Assembly (NCBI GenBank): GCA_013399895.1
Contig: VXBA01001343.1
Coordinates: forward strand, 218,081-282,080
From: Serilophus lunatus
Lineage: Eukaryota > Chordata > Aves > Passeriformes > Eurylaimidae
Length of the DNA stretch: 64,000 nt
Direction: 5' to 3'
Shown here: positions 24,745 through 36,433 of the stretch, piece after piece
Numbering within the stretch: position 1 is the stretch's first letter
How the letters are laid out: every line of letters starts with the position of its first letter
Position numbers and translations under genes: made by a program
Notes under the pieces: generated by a model
Told to the model about the DNA's origin: nothing
Databases searched by the model: none
What the model saw: the letters and a program-made list of their open reading frames with translations, nothing else

Positions 24745-25917
24745 CACCGCATGTACAAAAGTACTGTAGTAAAGAACTTCTAAATAATGTACACAGATGT
24801 GTAATTACTGTAGGTTTAGAAACAAGAGTTCTAGAAACATTGGGATGCAAAAACTAACTCCCCATCGAGTAGGCATTTCTCTTCAAATATTGGGAGTGTA
24901 ATGTTGATTTTTTTAATTATTTTCCCCCCCCCTGTATGACTCTTCTAGTGCATGACATTTTCTTCAGTGTACCAGACTGGCAGCTATTTAGAGAACCTCA
25001 CTGTTTGCCAAACAGATCATTTCACTGACTCTAAAAAGCCATAAGTCTGGGAGAGGGCATATAAATTCTAGCAGAACTCCTGATACACTGTGAAAATGTT
25101 TACAAATAAGGCAAAACTGGTTCCTGGTTACTTTTTTTTTTTGGCAGTTCAACCTAAAGTTTAGGCTGTGTCAAACTCATGGCTAAAGAGAATTTCCTGT
25201 ATACTCTTAATATAGCGAGCATGTTTCTTGTGGAGGTATTATCCTTTATGTGCAATATCCAGGGAAACTCCTCCCTTCTCCCACCCAAACCATGGGATTT
25301 CAGCAGGATGCTCCACAAACAGCACAAGCCATTGAAAAACTGAATTAAATTTTAGCTACTCAGCTGGGAAAGAAACAGCTGGATTTTCATGTGAAGCTGT
25401 AATCAGTGAAATCTGTTATTTATTGATGGCAGAGTCACGGGGGGCACAACGTCCCTGGGTACGTGTTTCAACTAAACACATGGATGCTGCCACCCCTGCT
25501 CAGGAGAGTTTTTCCCCAATGAGGTTTTCCCCTTAGGTAGGGCCTTGGTTGTTGTAAATCACTGTAAATCCTGTACATTCCATCCCAGCAACTTTAAAAC
25601 TACTGGGGCAGAGAGAACTTGCTTCACTTACACAGCAACACCCTTCAAGAGTCGGGGAGCTCAGCCCCACCAAGAACTGCATTTCTGCCAGCAAAGGAGA
25701 AGAAGCTGCAGCCTTAATTTTGTTTTTTATTACCTGCCTGCTCTGTGAAGAAAGAATACACTGAAGAGAAGCCGAAGCATTTTTGTACAGAAAAATTTAT
25801 GTTTAAAACAGAAGAGAAAAAAAAAAATAACCTCAGGAGAAACTTGGTGGGCAGGTGGAAAATTTGCACTGTGATATAGCTTTCACATTGAATTCACACC
25901 TATTTTCCTTTCTTTTA

Positions 25918-25940
25918 GTATATATATATATTTTTTTTTT
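25918..25940. repeat. TA microsatellite followed by T run
   Basis: About six TA units run directly into eleven T. Likely length-variable. Confidence 0.75.
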
Positions 25941-26728
25941 GCTGGTTCAACTGCCCCTTGCTAATTTTCAGAAGGTGGCTGACCTGGAGGGGGTCCTGCA
26001 GGTCCTCCAGCTGTATAATTCCCACTCACCCTGTGCTCCACACTGAGGAGGGCAGAGCAGGGCGTGGGGAAGGAAAGGGTCACACACCAGGGACTGGCAC
26101 ATCAGGCTGGATGGAAGGAGGGGGTATGTTTCACCTCCAAACATTTTCCCCTAAAAGGCCTTCACAGAGTAGCAAAGACCCAAGGGATGGTGCAGAATAA
26201 GGAATTCTGATCCCTCCACCCAGGATGACCCACTCAGTAAAGGCTAATCCCACTTAAATTTTGGGAGGCAGCACTGGGTTGGGACAGACCTTCCCAAACT
26301 CATCCTTCTGCCCCAGCCATCAGCAGCTGCCAAGTCCATCTGTCACAAAACCCACCCAGAAGGCTACTACTGAGAGTTTGTAGGGAAAGGGGGCTCCCCA
26401 GTTCCACGGGAGGCAGAAGGAGCCGGGGCAGCATCACCCTGAGCCCCCGATCTGTGTCAGCCCCAGCGGAAGGTGCATGAGCTGAAAGCAAAGCATTCCT
26501 CTGAGGAGAAACCTGCTTTTTGCTCTTGTCATTTACTGGGCCACTCTAGAATTCATTGCTGCAGTTTAAGAAAATTTGCATTAAGTAGAACAGCAGCTCA
26601 GGGCCCTAATTAAACCTGGGGTTTTTTGTGTGTCCTTTAGCACAAAAAAAAAGATAATAGACTTTCCACCGCTGGGGCATGTGCATGTGTAAGCTGTATT
26701 TTTGTGAATAGGGCACTTCAAGCTTAAG

Positions 26729-26743
26729 GTGTGTGTGTGTGTT
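26729..26743. repeat. Short GT microsatellite
   Basis: About seven GT units in the presumed KCNJ6 distal 3' UTR. Confidence 0.7.
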
Positions 26744-26842
26744 TGTCTCTTCCTCTCTCTCCCCCTGTATTTTATTGTCTTTGGTATTAATGTAGGACGG
26801 ACTGTAAAGTTTATGAAATCTCATTTTTGTAACATAAGCTTT

Positions 26843-26859
26843 AAAAAAAAAAAAAAAAA
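26843..26859 (+). repeat. A17 homopolymer
   Basis: Seventeen consecutive A after AACATAAGCTTT. No LINE body precedes it on the + strand, so it is more likely a simple run in the KCNJ6 flank than a retroposed tail. Confidence 0.7.
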
Positions 26860-28127
26860 CAAATAGAAGCCTCCAAAGCTTTCAAAGGGGAAGCTTCACG
26901 TAAACTTTGTACTAGAATGTCCCTATCAAACACCTCTATTTTTCTACAATGATTGATTAAGCAGTTTAACAATGTATTTTGTGTCAATGATTTCAACTGA
27001 ATTGGTAAAAAGACAATTAAGAATTGAATGCTGTTAATTAACAATGGATTTTCAAGCCGTATATGCTGAGTGGTGTTTTCATTAATGGTGCATAATTTAA
27101 CCTGGGAACTTCATCCCTTAATCCTAAACAATATACCTTGAAAGCTCAATTCCCTATGGGAATATTTTTGGCAAATCACATTTAAAGAACATGAATGTAA
27201 CATCTTAATCTAATTGACTACATAATTAATCAAGACCAATTACACCTCTGTATCATTCACTAATATATTTTGATGACTTTTTCTTGGAGTATCCTGTGAT
27301 TTCCAGGAGCAAACGAATTTCCAGAAGTAAATGTGAGCTCTCAGTAATCTACTGCAGCTCCCAATTCCTTCTTCAGTGATCAGAAATGCTGCAGAGGTGC
27401 ATTCCAATTTTTTTCCCCCTTTTTCTTCTGACTAACACATCAATCATTTCTCCTACACCCAAGTTTCCAAACCAGATATTTCAGGTGTTGATACTAAACA
27501 CAGACATTCTGCTTTCAATGGAGGAACATAATACCAGGTGAGAATGTGACCTTCAGCACATACTACAACCTCAGGCCTATTGTTCAGCAATAAACACCCT
27601 CTTTTACCAGCACTAAAATAAATCTCAGAGCTTATTCAAAATAAATATCAAGAGACACAGACATTCCATTAGTTGTATCCAGAAGTTATGATCCACATCT
27701 TTGCCCTATAACACCAAAGCCATGTGGGCCATCCCAATAAATTCACCTTCTCTGGAGGTCCCCAGGAGATGCCAAACCAGGTGGGATGAGGTGAAACACA
27801 AAAACCCTGACAGAGGGGTTGAAGGCTTTAGTTCTGAATTGCCCATGTTCCTCTGCTGGAGTCAAAAGCTACTCAGGCCTCTCAAAATCAGGCTTCTGTT
27901 TTCAACCACAGGGTTGAAATAAATACCCCATTTTTCCCAGGGGATATTTAGGAGAGGGAAGACCTGAACTCAGTGCTCTCTTCAGCCCAGAGATGTTCAA
28001 AGCCATGCCTCACTTCTCCAAAGGAATTAACCCTGTCTTAAGAGCATCAGCAGATTGAAGAACACTTATACCAAGGGCTGACTGGCTCTTGAATTCTCTT
28101 GATAGCCCAAAAAAACTTTAATCTTTG

Positions 28128-28242
28128 CGTGGAAGGTTCCTTGCCCATGGCAGAGGATTTGGCATGAGATGATCTTTAAGGTGCCTCCCAAACCAACCCA
28201 TTCCAGAATGCTATGAGTCTGTAATTCTATTATTCTATTAAA
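28128..28242 (+). mobile_element. CR1 LINE 3' end remnant, about 115 bp
   Basis: TTGCCCATGGCAGAGGATTT, GAGATGATCTTTAAGGTGCC and CCCAAACCAACCCATTCCAG are followed by ATTCTATTATTCTATTA, an octamer-like terminus. Only the last 115 bp of the element remain. Confidence 0.8.
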
Positions 28243-30345
28243 TCCTCGGGGTTTTTAAAGGAAGAATGGAAAACTCATTCCCCAAATTCCTCCAGATCTT
28301 TAATGTGGATGTAAATTAGAGGGTCAATACTGAAAACAGCCTGTCTACATGGCAATGGGAGGGTTGGGCACCTTGGGTAGGACATTCCTTAGCAGCCACC
28401 ACCAGATCTTGTGGCTGTGAAACATAAAATTTTACTGTTATGTTACTCTCTATCAAAATAGCTCTTTTTTTTTTTTTCAGAATATCAGCCTCCTTAGCAG
28501 CCATGTTACCTCAGCCAGACAATTTTTATGCTACAAATCAGACCCAACAACATGAAAAGTTGGTTCCTCTTCCCCTCTTGTTCCTTCAGCTTATAAACAT
28601 GTTGTTTGGAAAAAAAGCACCTGAAGAACAGACATAAATCTGGGCTCTGTGCTGTGAATAATTCTTAAAGACAAGACTTGAAAGCTTCCCTTTATTAGTC
28701 ATTCCCTTAGTGAAATTTAAACGTGCAGGATTTGGCTTTTTGGAGGGGAGGGGCGGTGTTAGACACTCACAACTCATTTTGTGGATTTAGCTCAAGTTTG
28801 TTTCACCCAATTTATTCTCACACTTTTTTCAGACCCTCACAATTTCCAGAAATTATAATCCAGTGACAACTGCAGTGTAAATTTGTACTTATTTTACCCC
28901 TTGCCATGGTCCCATTTGTTGCCTGTGGTCTAACACAGTTTCACACGGGGAGAACACAGACGTCACATCCAAAGATAGAGCTCTAAAGAGCCTCAGATAT
29001 CTTCCTATTTCATCTCAAGTGTGAAATCTGTTTTCTATTCTCAGCAAGTTCCCCACTACAAACCACAGTTCTTTCCTCATTCTCCCCAGCTCAGGCGTCA
29101 TCCACACAAAACTAAAAATTTACAAGTTTCAAATAACACCAGCTGCTCTTAGGGCCTGGGGTTTTATTCTCAGAGGGCGGGACTGGGGAGAGTCCTCCCT
29201 AATTTTTTTCCTCCTTTTGTTCCTTAAATCAAAGGCAGCAGCTCCAAGCTCACAGCTTGGAAAGTGAAGCTCTGGAAGCTACAGCACCATCCTGTACCAG
29301 CTTGTTTGAGGTCTCCATCAGCCACTTTTCCAAGCACCAGGGCTGTTTTCCCTCAAGTGATTACAGGCAATCACTGGCACTAACTTTTCTGGGAAGTTAG
29401 ATCCAGAAAAACTGGTGAAGAGCTGTCATCCCACCACACTTTTCCTCCACGTGTTGGAGTTCTGTGGACTCCTTCCAGCTCAGGACTGGGGGGTTCCTGG
29501 CACACTTTCCAGTCGCTCTGCCTGGACACGGAGCTGGAGCACTGCACCACTAGCAGAGCTCTGAAATGCCTGAGAAGCCTTCCCAAAACAAATTAAAAAT
29601 GGCATTTTCTAAAACAGATTATGGTAGCGTAAAGAGAAATCTCTAATCTGAAAATATCCCCAAGACTGGGGGTGTGGAACCCAAACTGTTACGCTTTGAA
29701 GTCGTTTTAATGAACCTTGCTCAGATGGCGAGGGAAGTTATTTCCCGTTCGCGGCAACATTTGTGGTTTAAATTGTGCTGGAGCTCCTAAAGCTCTGCCT
29801 GTGCTCCTCAGAAGTGCTGAACGTGTACCAGCTCTTCCCAAGACCAGCAGGAATCGGGAAGCATCTCTGTGGAGACCATCTGCTCAGCTGACTGCGGAAG
29901 AACTTTTGTGCTGCCTTTTGGGCTTTTGGGCTCCCTGGGACAGGATGGGGTCAGGAGAGGTCTCCACCTCACCCAAGTGCCATCTGCATCAAACACATGC
30001 CAAAGTCCTGAGGCTCCCACACATGCTGGGTGTTTTAGGCACAACATTTTTTAACCACCCCAGGGATCACTGAAGGCGCTTCCCAGGGTGCTAAATGCTA
30101 CCAAGCAGGGCTGAAGAATAACTTGAGTGTCTTGAAGGCATTTAATGGAAATTGTGTTGAGGTACAGCAGTGGGGCAAGAGGAGGAGGCTGCAGAGCTTG
30201 TACTTGTGCTGGAGCTTCTGTAGGAAAAAAATGGAAGCCATCACAAGAAGAGAAAAGAGCAATCCTCACTTCTGATAAGCTCAGTGCTTAAAATATGGAG
30301 GGAAAACCCCAAGATAACACATTTCTAATCAAAAGGTAAAATTGT

Positions 30346-30478
30346 CATGGAATCCCAGAGTGGTTTGGGTTGGGAGGGACCTTAAAGATGATCCAGTGGC
30401 ACCCCCTGCCCTGGGCAGGGACACCTCCCACTGTCCCAGGGGGCTCCAACCTGCCCTGGGACACTCCCAGGGATGGTT
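30346..30478 (-). mobile_element. CR1 LINE 3' end
   Basis: The left edge is CATGGAATCCCAGAGTGG then TTTGGGTTGGGAGGGACC, with GGGACACCTCCCACTGTCCC and GGGACACTCCCAGGGATGG further in. The match stops abruptly at 30478. Confidence 0.88.
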
Positions 30479-30598
30479 CATGGCAAACACAAAAATGGCT
30501 GGAAAGCAGGAATTCTAATAAGTGCAAAGTCCACACAGCTAAAATCCAGCAAGGTTTGGTCAAAGGGCAGAGACATTGGAATCAAGAGTCCACATGCT

Positions 30599-30656
30599 GG
30601 GCCTGAGGCCGTTCCCTCTCCTCCTGGCCCTTGTTCCCTGGGAGCAGAGCCCGACA
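30599..30656 (-). mobile_element. CR1 LINE internal fragment
   Basis: GCCTGAGGCCGTTCCCTCTC, CTCCTGGCCCTTGTTCCC and TGGGAGCAGAGCCCGAC match the internal block of the CR1 at 46850-47115 almost exactly. It lies 120 bp from the previous fragment in the same orientation, with unrelated sequence between. Confidence 0.75.
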
Positions 30657-30713
30657 TGTGAAAGGAGATGAGCTCCTGCTTATCCTCATTTCCTAGAGAA
30701 CAAAGAGCAGAAC

Positions 30714-30744
30714 AAAAAAAAAAAAAAAAAGGGGAAAAAAAAAA
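30714..30744. repeat. A-rich run (A17 GGGG A10)
   Basis: Seventeen A, four G and ten A in a row; purine-only low-complexity DNA. Confidence 0.8.
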
Positions 30745-31810
30745 TCCTGGAAATATTCCAGGAAAAAATGGTAGAGAAAAGCGAGGCTTTATTTCATAAA
30801 TTTCAATTAAAAAATTCCTTTTTCTTTGTTAGTGACGCTGTTTGTTCTTGCTTTGTGTCAACACTCTGATAGAGTTGCCAAAGATCTGCAAAATACGACC
30901 TTCAGAGAGTATTTCTAGCTTTGTGAAGAAATAATTCACCTTCTGTCTTTAATTATTAATTATTGAGTAATCTGTGGACTAGTAGTGATAATTAGAACAA
31001 GATCAATACAGTGAACTGCTTCAGAGGAAAACATTCACAAAAATTAAAACACATCACTTAAAAACCAGGAGGGAATATTCCATTCACAGGTTTTTTTCCC
31101 CTTCACATTTCCAAAATAAATTAATGGAGCATTTTGGTATTAGAACAAAACATTTTGCTCATCTGGAGACTTTTTTGAAATAAGTTGAAAAAAATCCATT
31201 TTTGCTCATCTTTACAGATAATGAACAAACTGATGCCATCAAATTAAAGTTAGCTTTGTTACTATAAAATTGAATAGGTATTAATTTTTTTTTTTTACTT
31301 AAATGCACTGCTGGGGATATTTAGAAGGGAAGAAATCTGCCATTAAGCTCAGCCTTACAATATGAGTCAGTCATTGCCATGACTTTGATTACAGCTAAAA
31401 TTAAACTATTCCCAATATGACATTCTGCACATTTTCACAAAAAAAAAATATGGACTTGTGGAGGATTTGGACCAAAATGTCAAGGATCCACCTGGGATTT
31501 AGGAAGTGTAGGCTCAACTTCCTGCTAGAACTGACTCAGAAAGACATTTTTAATCTTAGATCATCTTAAATAGGGACTTGCAGAAGCTCAAGCCACATCT
31601 CCTTCCTCCCCTGGCAGGTTCTTCCCATCAGGTTACAAATTACCAGCCAATCTGTTGCAATCTCTGAAGAGCTATTCAGAAACTAAAGAAAAGATATAAA
31701 AACTCGGGCTAAAATGAAAAATTCTGAGCAGATCTGCCATAAAATTCACAGTGAGGTGCAGAGTCTTTCCCTGGTCAGTGAAAGAGGAGCTGAGCCTCCA
31801 AAGATCTCCC

Positions 31811-32278
31811 TGGAAGGAGTGGATGGGGATTTGAGAAATTATGGGGAGGAGAGGGGAAAAAATAGAAAAAAGAAAAGGGAGAAGAAAAAGGAGAAAAAGA
31901 AAGGAGGAAAAAAAAGAAAATTTAAGAAAGAAAGAGGAGATAAAATTAAAAAAAAAAAAGAAATAAGGGGAAAGGATGGAAAAGGAGAAAAATTAAAAAG
32001 GAAAAAAGGAGGGGAAGGAAAAGGAGAGAAAAGGGTGAAAAGAGGAAAAGAAAAAGGAAAAAAAATTGAAAAGGAAAAAGGAAAAAGAGAAAAAGGAGGA
32101 AAGGTGGGGGAAAGGGAACAAGGGAAAAAGAAGAAAGAGGGGGAAAGGATAAGAGAGAGGAAAAATTAAAATAAGGAAGAAGAAAAAAAGATAATGGAAG
32201 AAAAGAAAGGAAAAGGAGGGGAAAAAAGAGGGAAAGGGGAAAAAGTGGAAGAAAAAAAGAGAAAAAAGAGTGTTTGAT
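31811..32278 (+). repeat. Polypurine tract, single C in 468 bp
   Basis: The + strand is almost only A and G, with scattered T and a single C (32119). It is built of irregular GGAAAAAG, GAAAAAGGAG and AAAGGAGGGG blocks with no fixed period. A 151-residue Lys/Glu/Gly-rich open frame overlaps it only because stop codons are scarce in such sequence. Long homopurine runs with mirror-symmetric parts are candidates for triplex (H-DNA) and R-loop formation. Confidence 0.9.
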
Positions 32279-32589
32279 CTTACTTTTCCAAATGATGCCC
32301 TGATTATCTCACTACTGGCACACTTTGGATTTCTTTTGGGGGTGGGAGGTTGGTTGCTTTTAGTTTGAGAGGTTTTATCACCTCAGCCCAGGAACTGTTC
32401 TGGGTGTCCTGGTGCTGCTCTGGACAGAGAGAGGAGCAGCTTCTCCTTCTGAAGGTGAACTCTGTGACCTCGGAGTGTCCTCAGCAAAAATTCCAACGTG
32501 TTGTCAAGGCTTTGTCTTAACAATTCAAGTCAGTAAATAACAGATACTTTTACTCCATCAAAATAGGGAACATTTTCCTCCTATTCTAC

Positions 32590-32691
32590 AGGACGAGGGG
32601 GAACAGCCTCAAACTGAAGGAGGGTGGGTTTAGATTGGATATTAGGAAGAAATTCTTGGCTGTGAGGGTGGGGAGACTCTGGCACAGGGTG
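32590..32691 (+). mobile_element. CR1 LINE fragment, joined head-on to an inverted CR1
   Basis: GGACGAGGGGGAACAGCCTC, GATATTAGGAAGAAATTCTT and GTGAGGGTGGGGAGACTCTG are CR1 sense sequence on +. It stops at about 32691, where a CR1 in the opposite orientation begins. Confidence 0.85.
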
Positions 32692-32693
32692 TC

Positions 32694-33066
32694 ATCATCT
32701 CATCCCACCCCTGCCCTGGGCAGGGACACCTCCCACTGTCCCAGGGGGCTCCAACCTGCCCTGGGACACTCCCAGGGATCCAGGGGCAGCCACAGCTTCT
32801 CTGGGAATTACAGCCCAGCCCCTCCCCACCCTCCCAGCCAGGAATCCCTTCCCAAGATCCCATCTCTCCTGCCCTCTGGCAGTGGGAAGCCATTCCCTGG
32901 GGCCTGTCCCTGCATCCCTTGGAAATGGTCTCTCTCCATCTTTCCTGCAGCTCCTCCAGCTCCTGCAAGGCCACCCTGAGTTCCCCCCAAAGCTTCTCCT
33001 CTGCGGCTGAACAATCCCAGCTCTCCCAGCCTTTCCTCCCAGCAGAGCTGCTCCAGCCCTCTGCTC
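32694..33066 (-). mobile_element. CR1 LINE fragment, low divergence (copy B)
   Basis: It begins in the CATCTCATCCCACCCCTGCC block, lacking the terminal TTTGGGTT part, and continues through GGGAATTACAGCCCAGCCCC to CCAGCCCTCTGCTCA. From about 32850 it differs from copy A (15723-16345) at one base I could find over about 215 bp. Confidence 0.9.
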
Positions 33067-34878
33067 AGCACTCTGTGCAGTTCTGCTTTGATTTTTATGG
33101 GAGAAACAGCCAATAAATTCCAAACACAACATTTTCTATAATCAGTTTTGATGGGCAATGGTCTCACTCTCAGGGACGTCTTGAAACTGCTCTTCATCAG
33201 TTTCAGGGAGCACTTTCTCACATTATTTTATTGTTTATTTCCCTTTATATTTTCTCTAAATGGTACAACACCAGACTGCCACGTAATGTACCTTAACCAC
33301 TCTTCAAATGAAGAGAAATTTCTTTAAATGTGCTCTATAACTGAGAAAAATTTGATTTACCAGAACTCAAGTTTTCTCAGCTTTCTCTTCTCTCTTTTTC
33401 AGAGATCTCAGCTTTCTGTTCTATATCTTTTGGTCCTTTTTCTATATTAAATCCTGCCTGGCTGTAATGCCACTCCCCAAGGCACATCTTGTTGCTCAGA
33501 TCCTTTGGAATTTGTTTCTTCATAAGGATTAACTCTGACTTTTGATTGATCATTATTTGGAGTGGAATAAACTGAATCAAATGAAAGATATTTAAATTTT
33601 AAGTGCCATAAACTGATTCTTTAAATAATAAAAAAAAAACCACTTCAAATTATACCATTAGCTAATATAGATAAATTTCCTAGGTAGACAAATATCAGCT
33701 ATAAATACTGAGATGACAGATAAATATGAAAAGGCAGCATTGCAGTTTATTGTTAAGCTGAATAAATATGTGAATATGTGGACTGACCTGTTTCAAGGTT
33801 TTGTAACAGTCACCAAAAAAAAAAAAAATAGAAGCTACAAGGAGGAAAATTAAATCTATACATAAAAATATTGTGTTGCTATTTATGGACAGTTGTTCTT
33901 CAATGCAAACATGAGGAAGAAAAAAAACCTGTGGATAATTTACACTTAAATGTATAATCTAGAAATTGGCCTTTAAATATAAATTCAATTTAAATTTTTG
34001 GGCAATAAGTCTGAGTTGACCTGTAGGAATAGACAAGAAATTTGTTTTTACATGTGGCTCCTGATTTATTGTCAAAGGATGGGATGGAAATGGAGACAGA
34101 CAGGGAGAAGAGAAGGAGTCCAGGAGGTGAAATTCATTCCCACAGCACATTCTGGACTGGGAGAAAACCTCTGCAGAAGAGCTGAAGGAGCAGCTCTGGA
34201 GATGATCTTTAGGAGACCCCACTGAAGAAAGACAGAGAGAGGAAGAATCGAAGTGGTTTGGTGTCTCAAAGGCCCAGATGGAGCCCCATTCCAAGATTCT
34301 CTTGCAGAGGAAGCTAAAATGTCAAAAAAACCCACACAGCTTGGAAGAAAAGGATGAAGACAGAACAAAAATATGTCAGAAACCCAGGGGGCAAGGGAAG
34401 GAAGAGCACAAGAGCAAAGGAAGGAGAACAAAAGCAACCTTTTCCATGAGCTGTTTCTTCTGCTCCCCAAAGTTCCATCTGGTTTGCACCTTTTTTCTGC
34501 AAATACTGCTTTCTCTTTGTTATGTGAAAGCAGCCAAGGGCTTGCTTGACACAAGGAGTGGGAATTGTCAGGCCACAAGTTGAACTTTAGCTGAACTACC
34601 CGGGTGTGTCGAGCAAGGCAAAGATGGATTAGAGGGAAACCTGGAGCTGATCACTTGAACATCAGTAGCAGTCACAACAGACAAAGCTGGTGGCTTAAAT
34701 ATTATTGCAAAATGGACAAGTGGAGTGGAGAGCCCAGAGATTGTGGTGTGTGAACTGTGACAGCCACATTATCACATGGCCTATGGAACCAACCAAAACC
34801 CCATGGAAATCAAGCTCAGAGGGTGGGGAGGTGACAACCACTTCCTTCAACAGCAAATACTTAGTTTATATTTGCCTT

Positions 34879-35022
34879 CCCATCCCTGGAAGTGCCCAAG
34901 GTCAGGTTGGATGGGACTCTGGGCAACCTGGGATAGAGGAAAGTGTCCCTGCCCATGGCAGGGGTTTGGAATGAGATGATCTTTAAGGTCCCTTCCAACT
35001 CAAACCATTCTGTGATTCCATG
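34879..35022 (+). mobile_element. CR1 LINE 3' end
   Basis: It reads CCATCCCTGGAAGTGCCCAA, GGTTGGATGGGACTCTGGGC, GTCCCTGCCCATGGCAGGGG, CCTTCCAACTCAAACCATTC and ends TGTGATTCCATG. A clear 5'-truncated CR1 3' end. Confidence 0.9.
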
Positions 35023-36269
35023 TAACATAGGAGGGGAGGTCAAACTATTACACAGCATCATATCCCCTCTAAACTGAATATTTAGACTGAATGATTTGGT
35101 TCAAACTATTCTTTATAAAAATCAGGAAAGGCAGGCAAGAATTTAAGCAAATTCTATGCACCAAAACCCCCTCAATCCTGGGAATATGAGTCATTAAAAC
35201 ACATATCAACCCCCACACCTGAGTTCTAATATATATTTTTTTCTTTCAGTTGGTAAATAGCTGAAAATTAGGCTCTAAGGTTTTATTTTGTTGTGGAAAC
35301 AAAGATGAGGAGAAGCAGCATTTTCTATTATTCAGTCCCCTGCTGGCATTAAAGAACTGGGTACACTCAGTTTTGTATTATGTCAATAGATTACCACTCC
35401 CTTCATGCTGAATTTTACATCCCATTAATAACTTCTGGAAAAGGATCAAGGATAGCAGAAAAAAAATAGTTAATTCTTCATGGAAATTTATCATTGCAAG
35501 ATGAAAATTCAGGAAACAGTTGCTTTTATGCAAAGAAACCACAAACCCACACCCTCCAAACAACATGAATATCTGATTAGCATAACATGAGTGATAATGC
35601 TGCTGAGGGTTTTGCTAAAATGTGCTGGAAGAAGAGCAAGAGAGTCATATTTTCACCAATATTTTCATTCTGTGATTTTTTTCTATGAGAGCTGAAGGCA
35701 TTTCCACACCAAATCAGGAGATCTGGTGTTCAGGCACAGGAGCAGAGCTGTGTCTTTAAAGTCATGGATGTGCACAAATGCCTTTCCCGAATTAGTCAGT
35801 GAGTGCTACAAGAGCTACTCAGCACATTGTGGGATCATCTTCAACCCTTTTTGTGCTGTGAGTGACACATCCCTGAATTCCCTTCACCAGGGTGGGCTGC
35901 AGGGCTGTTCTATTCAATAACCAGGGCGTGCCCCTTTCCAGCCCCATTCCAGAGACACCCTCAGCCTGCTGCCTGATCCCAGGGATCAGCCAGGGAGGGA
36001 TATTGTTATGCAATCACAGTTGCCATCAGCAGAGCTGGCTGGGATAGTTCTGGGCAAATTTCCTTCTTTTGGAACAGCAAAAAAACCATCTTGCTGGTTT
36101 GGAAAGGCTGTGCTGGTTGTCAGTGACCAGGAGCAAACCATTTCACCAGGGGATTTGTTATCTTTGGCCTTGTCCTGATCTATGAAAATTGATGGTTTCC
36201 TTTAAATTTCTTCAGACTTGGGGTATTTGGAAGTGTTCATGACACCACTGGTTGGTCATTTGCCATTAT

Positions 36270-36433
36270 CACACAAAATCCCCAAATCACCAGGGTTGGG
36301 AGAGACCTTCAGGATCATCCATTCCCACCCTCACTCAGCAGCACCACAATCCCCCCCAGTCCACATCCCCAAGGGCCACATCCAGACACCTCTGGGACAC
36401 TTCCAGACACTGGGACTCCAGCACCTCCATGAT
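36270..36433 (-). mobile_element. CR1 LINE 3' end, another subfamily
   Basis: It has AAATCACCAGGGTTGGGAGA, GACCTTCAGGATCATCCATT and GGACACTTCCAGACACTGGG. The type differs from the GGTTTGGGTT copies, which suggests an older or different CR1 subfamily. Confidence 0.75.

Larger units (their letters stand above)
24185..24765 (+). other. KCNJ6: KCNJ6 3' UTR, proximal part
   Basis: Sequence following the KCNJ6 stop codon. The first canonical AATAAA lies about 555 bases downstream, so a short 3' UTR would end near 24760. Mammalian KCNJ6 is known for a very long 3' UTR, so transcripts probably continue further, perhaps past 27 kb. The distal end cannot be placed from sequence alone. Confidence 0.6.
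24766..31810. other. KCNJ6 distal 3' UTR and/or flank, no gene recognised
   Basis: No protein-coding exon is recognisable. The left part, to about 27.3 kb, is probably extended KCNJ6 3' UTR, because it follows the stop without a clear break and holds further AATAAA motifs (27587-27592, about 27618, about 27642). The rest is AT-rich unique sequence with CR1 remnants at 28.1 and 30.3-30.7 kb and homopolymer runs. Confidence 0.5.

Noticed and set aside
26843..26859. A17 run as a tail of a retrocopied gene
   Set aside because: No gene-like or LINE-like body precedes it and no target-site duplication was found.
31714..32169. 151-residue Lys/Glu/Gly-rich open frame
   Set aside because: Arises from the polypurine tract, where stop codons are rare; low complexity and no domain.
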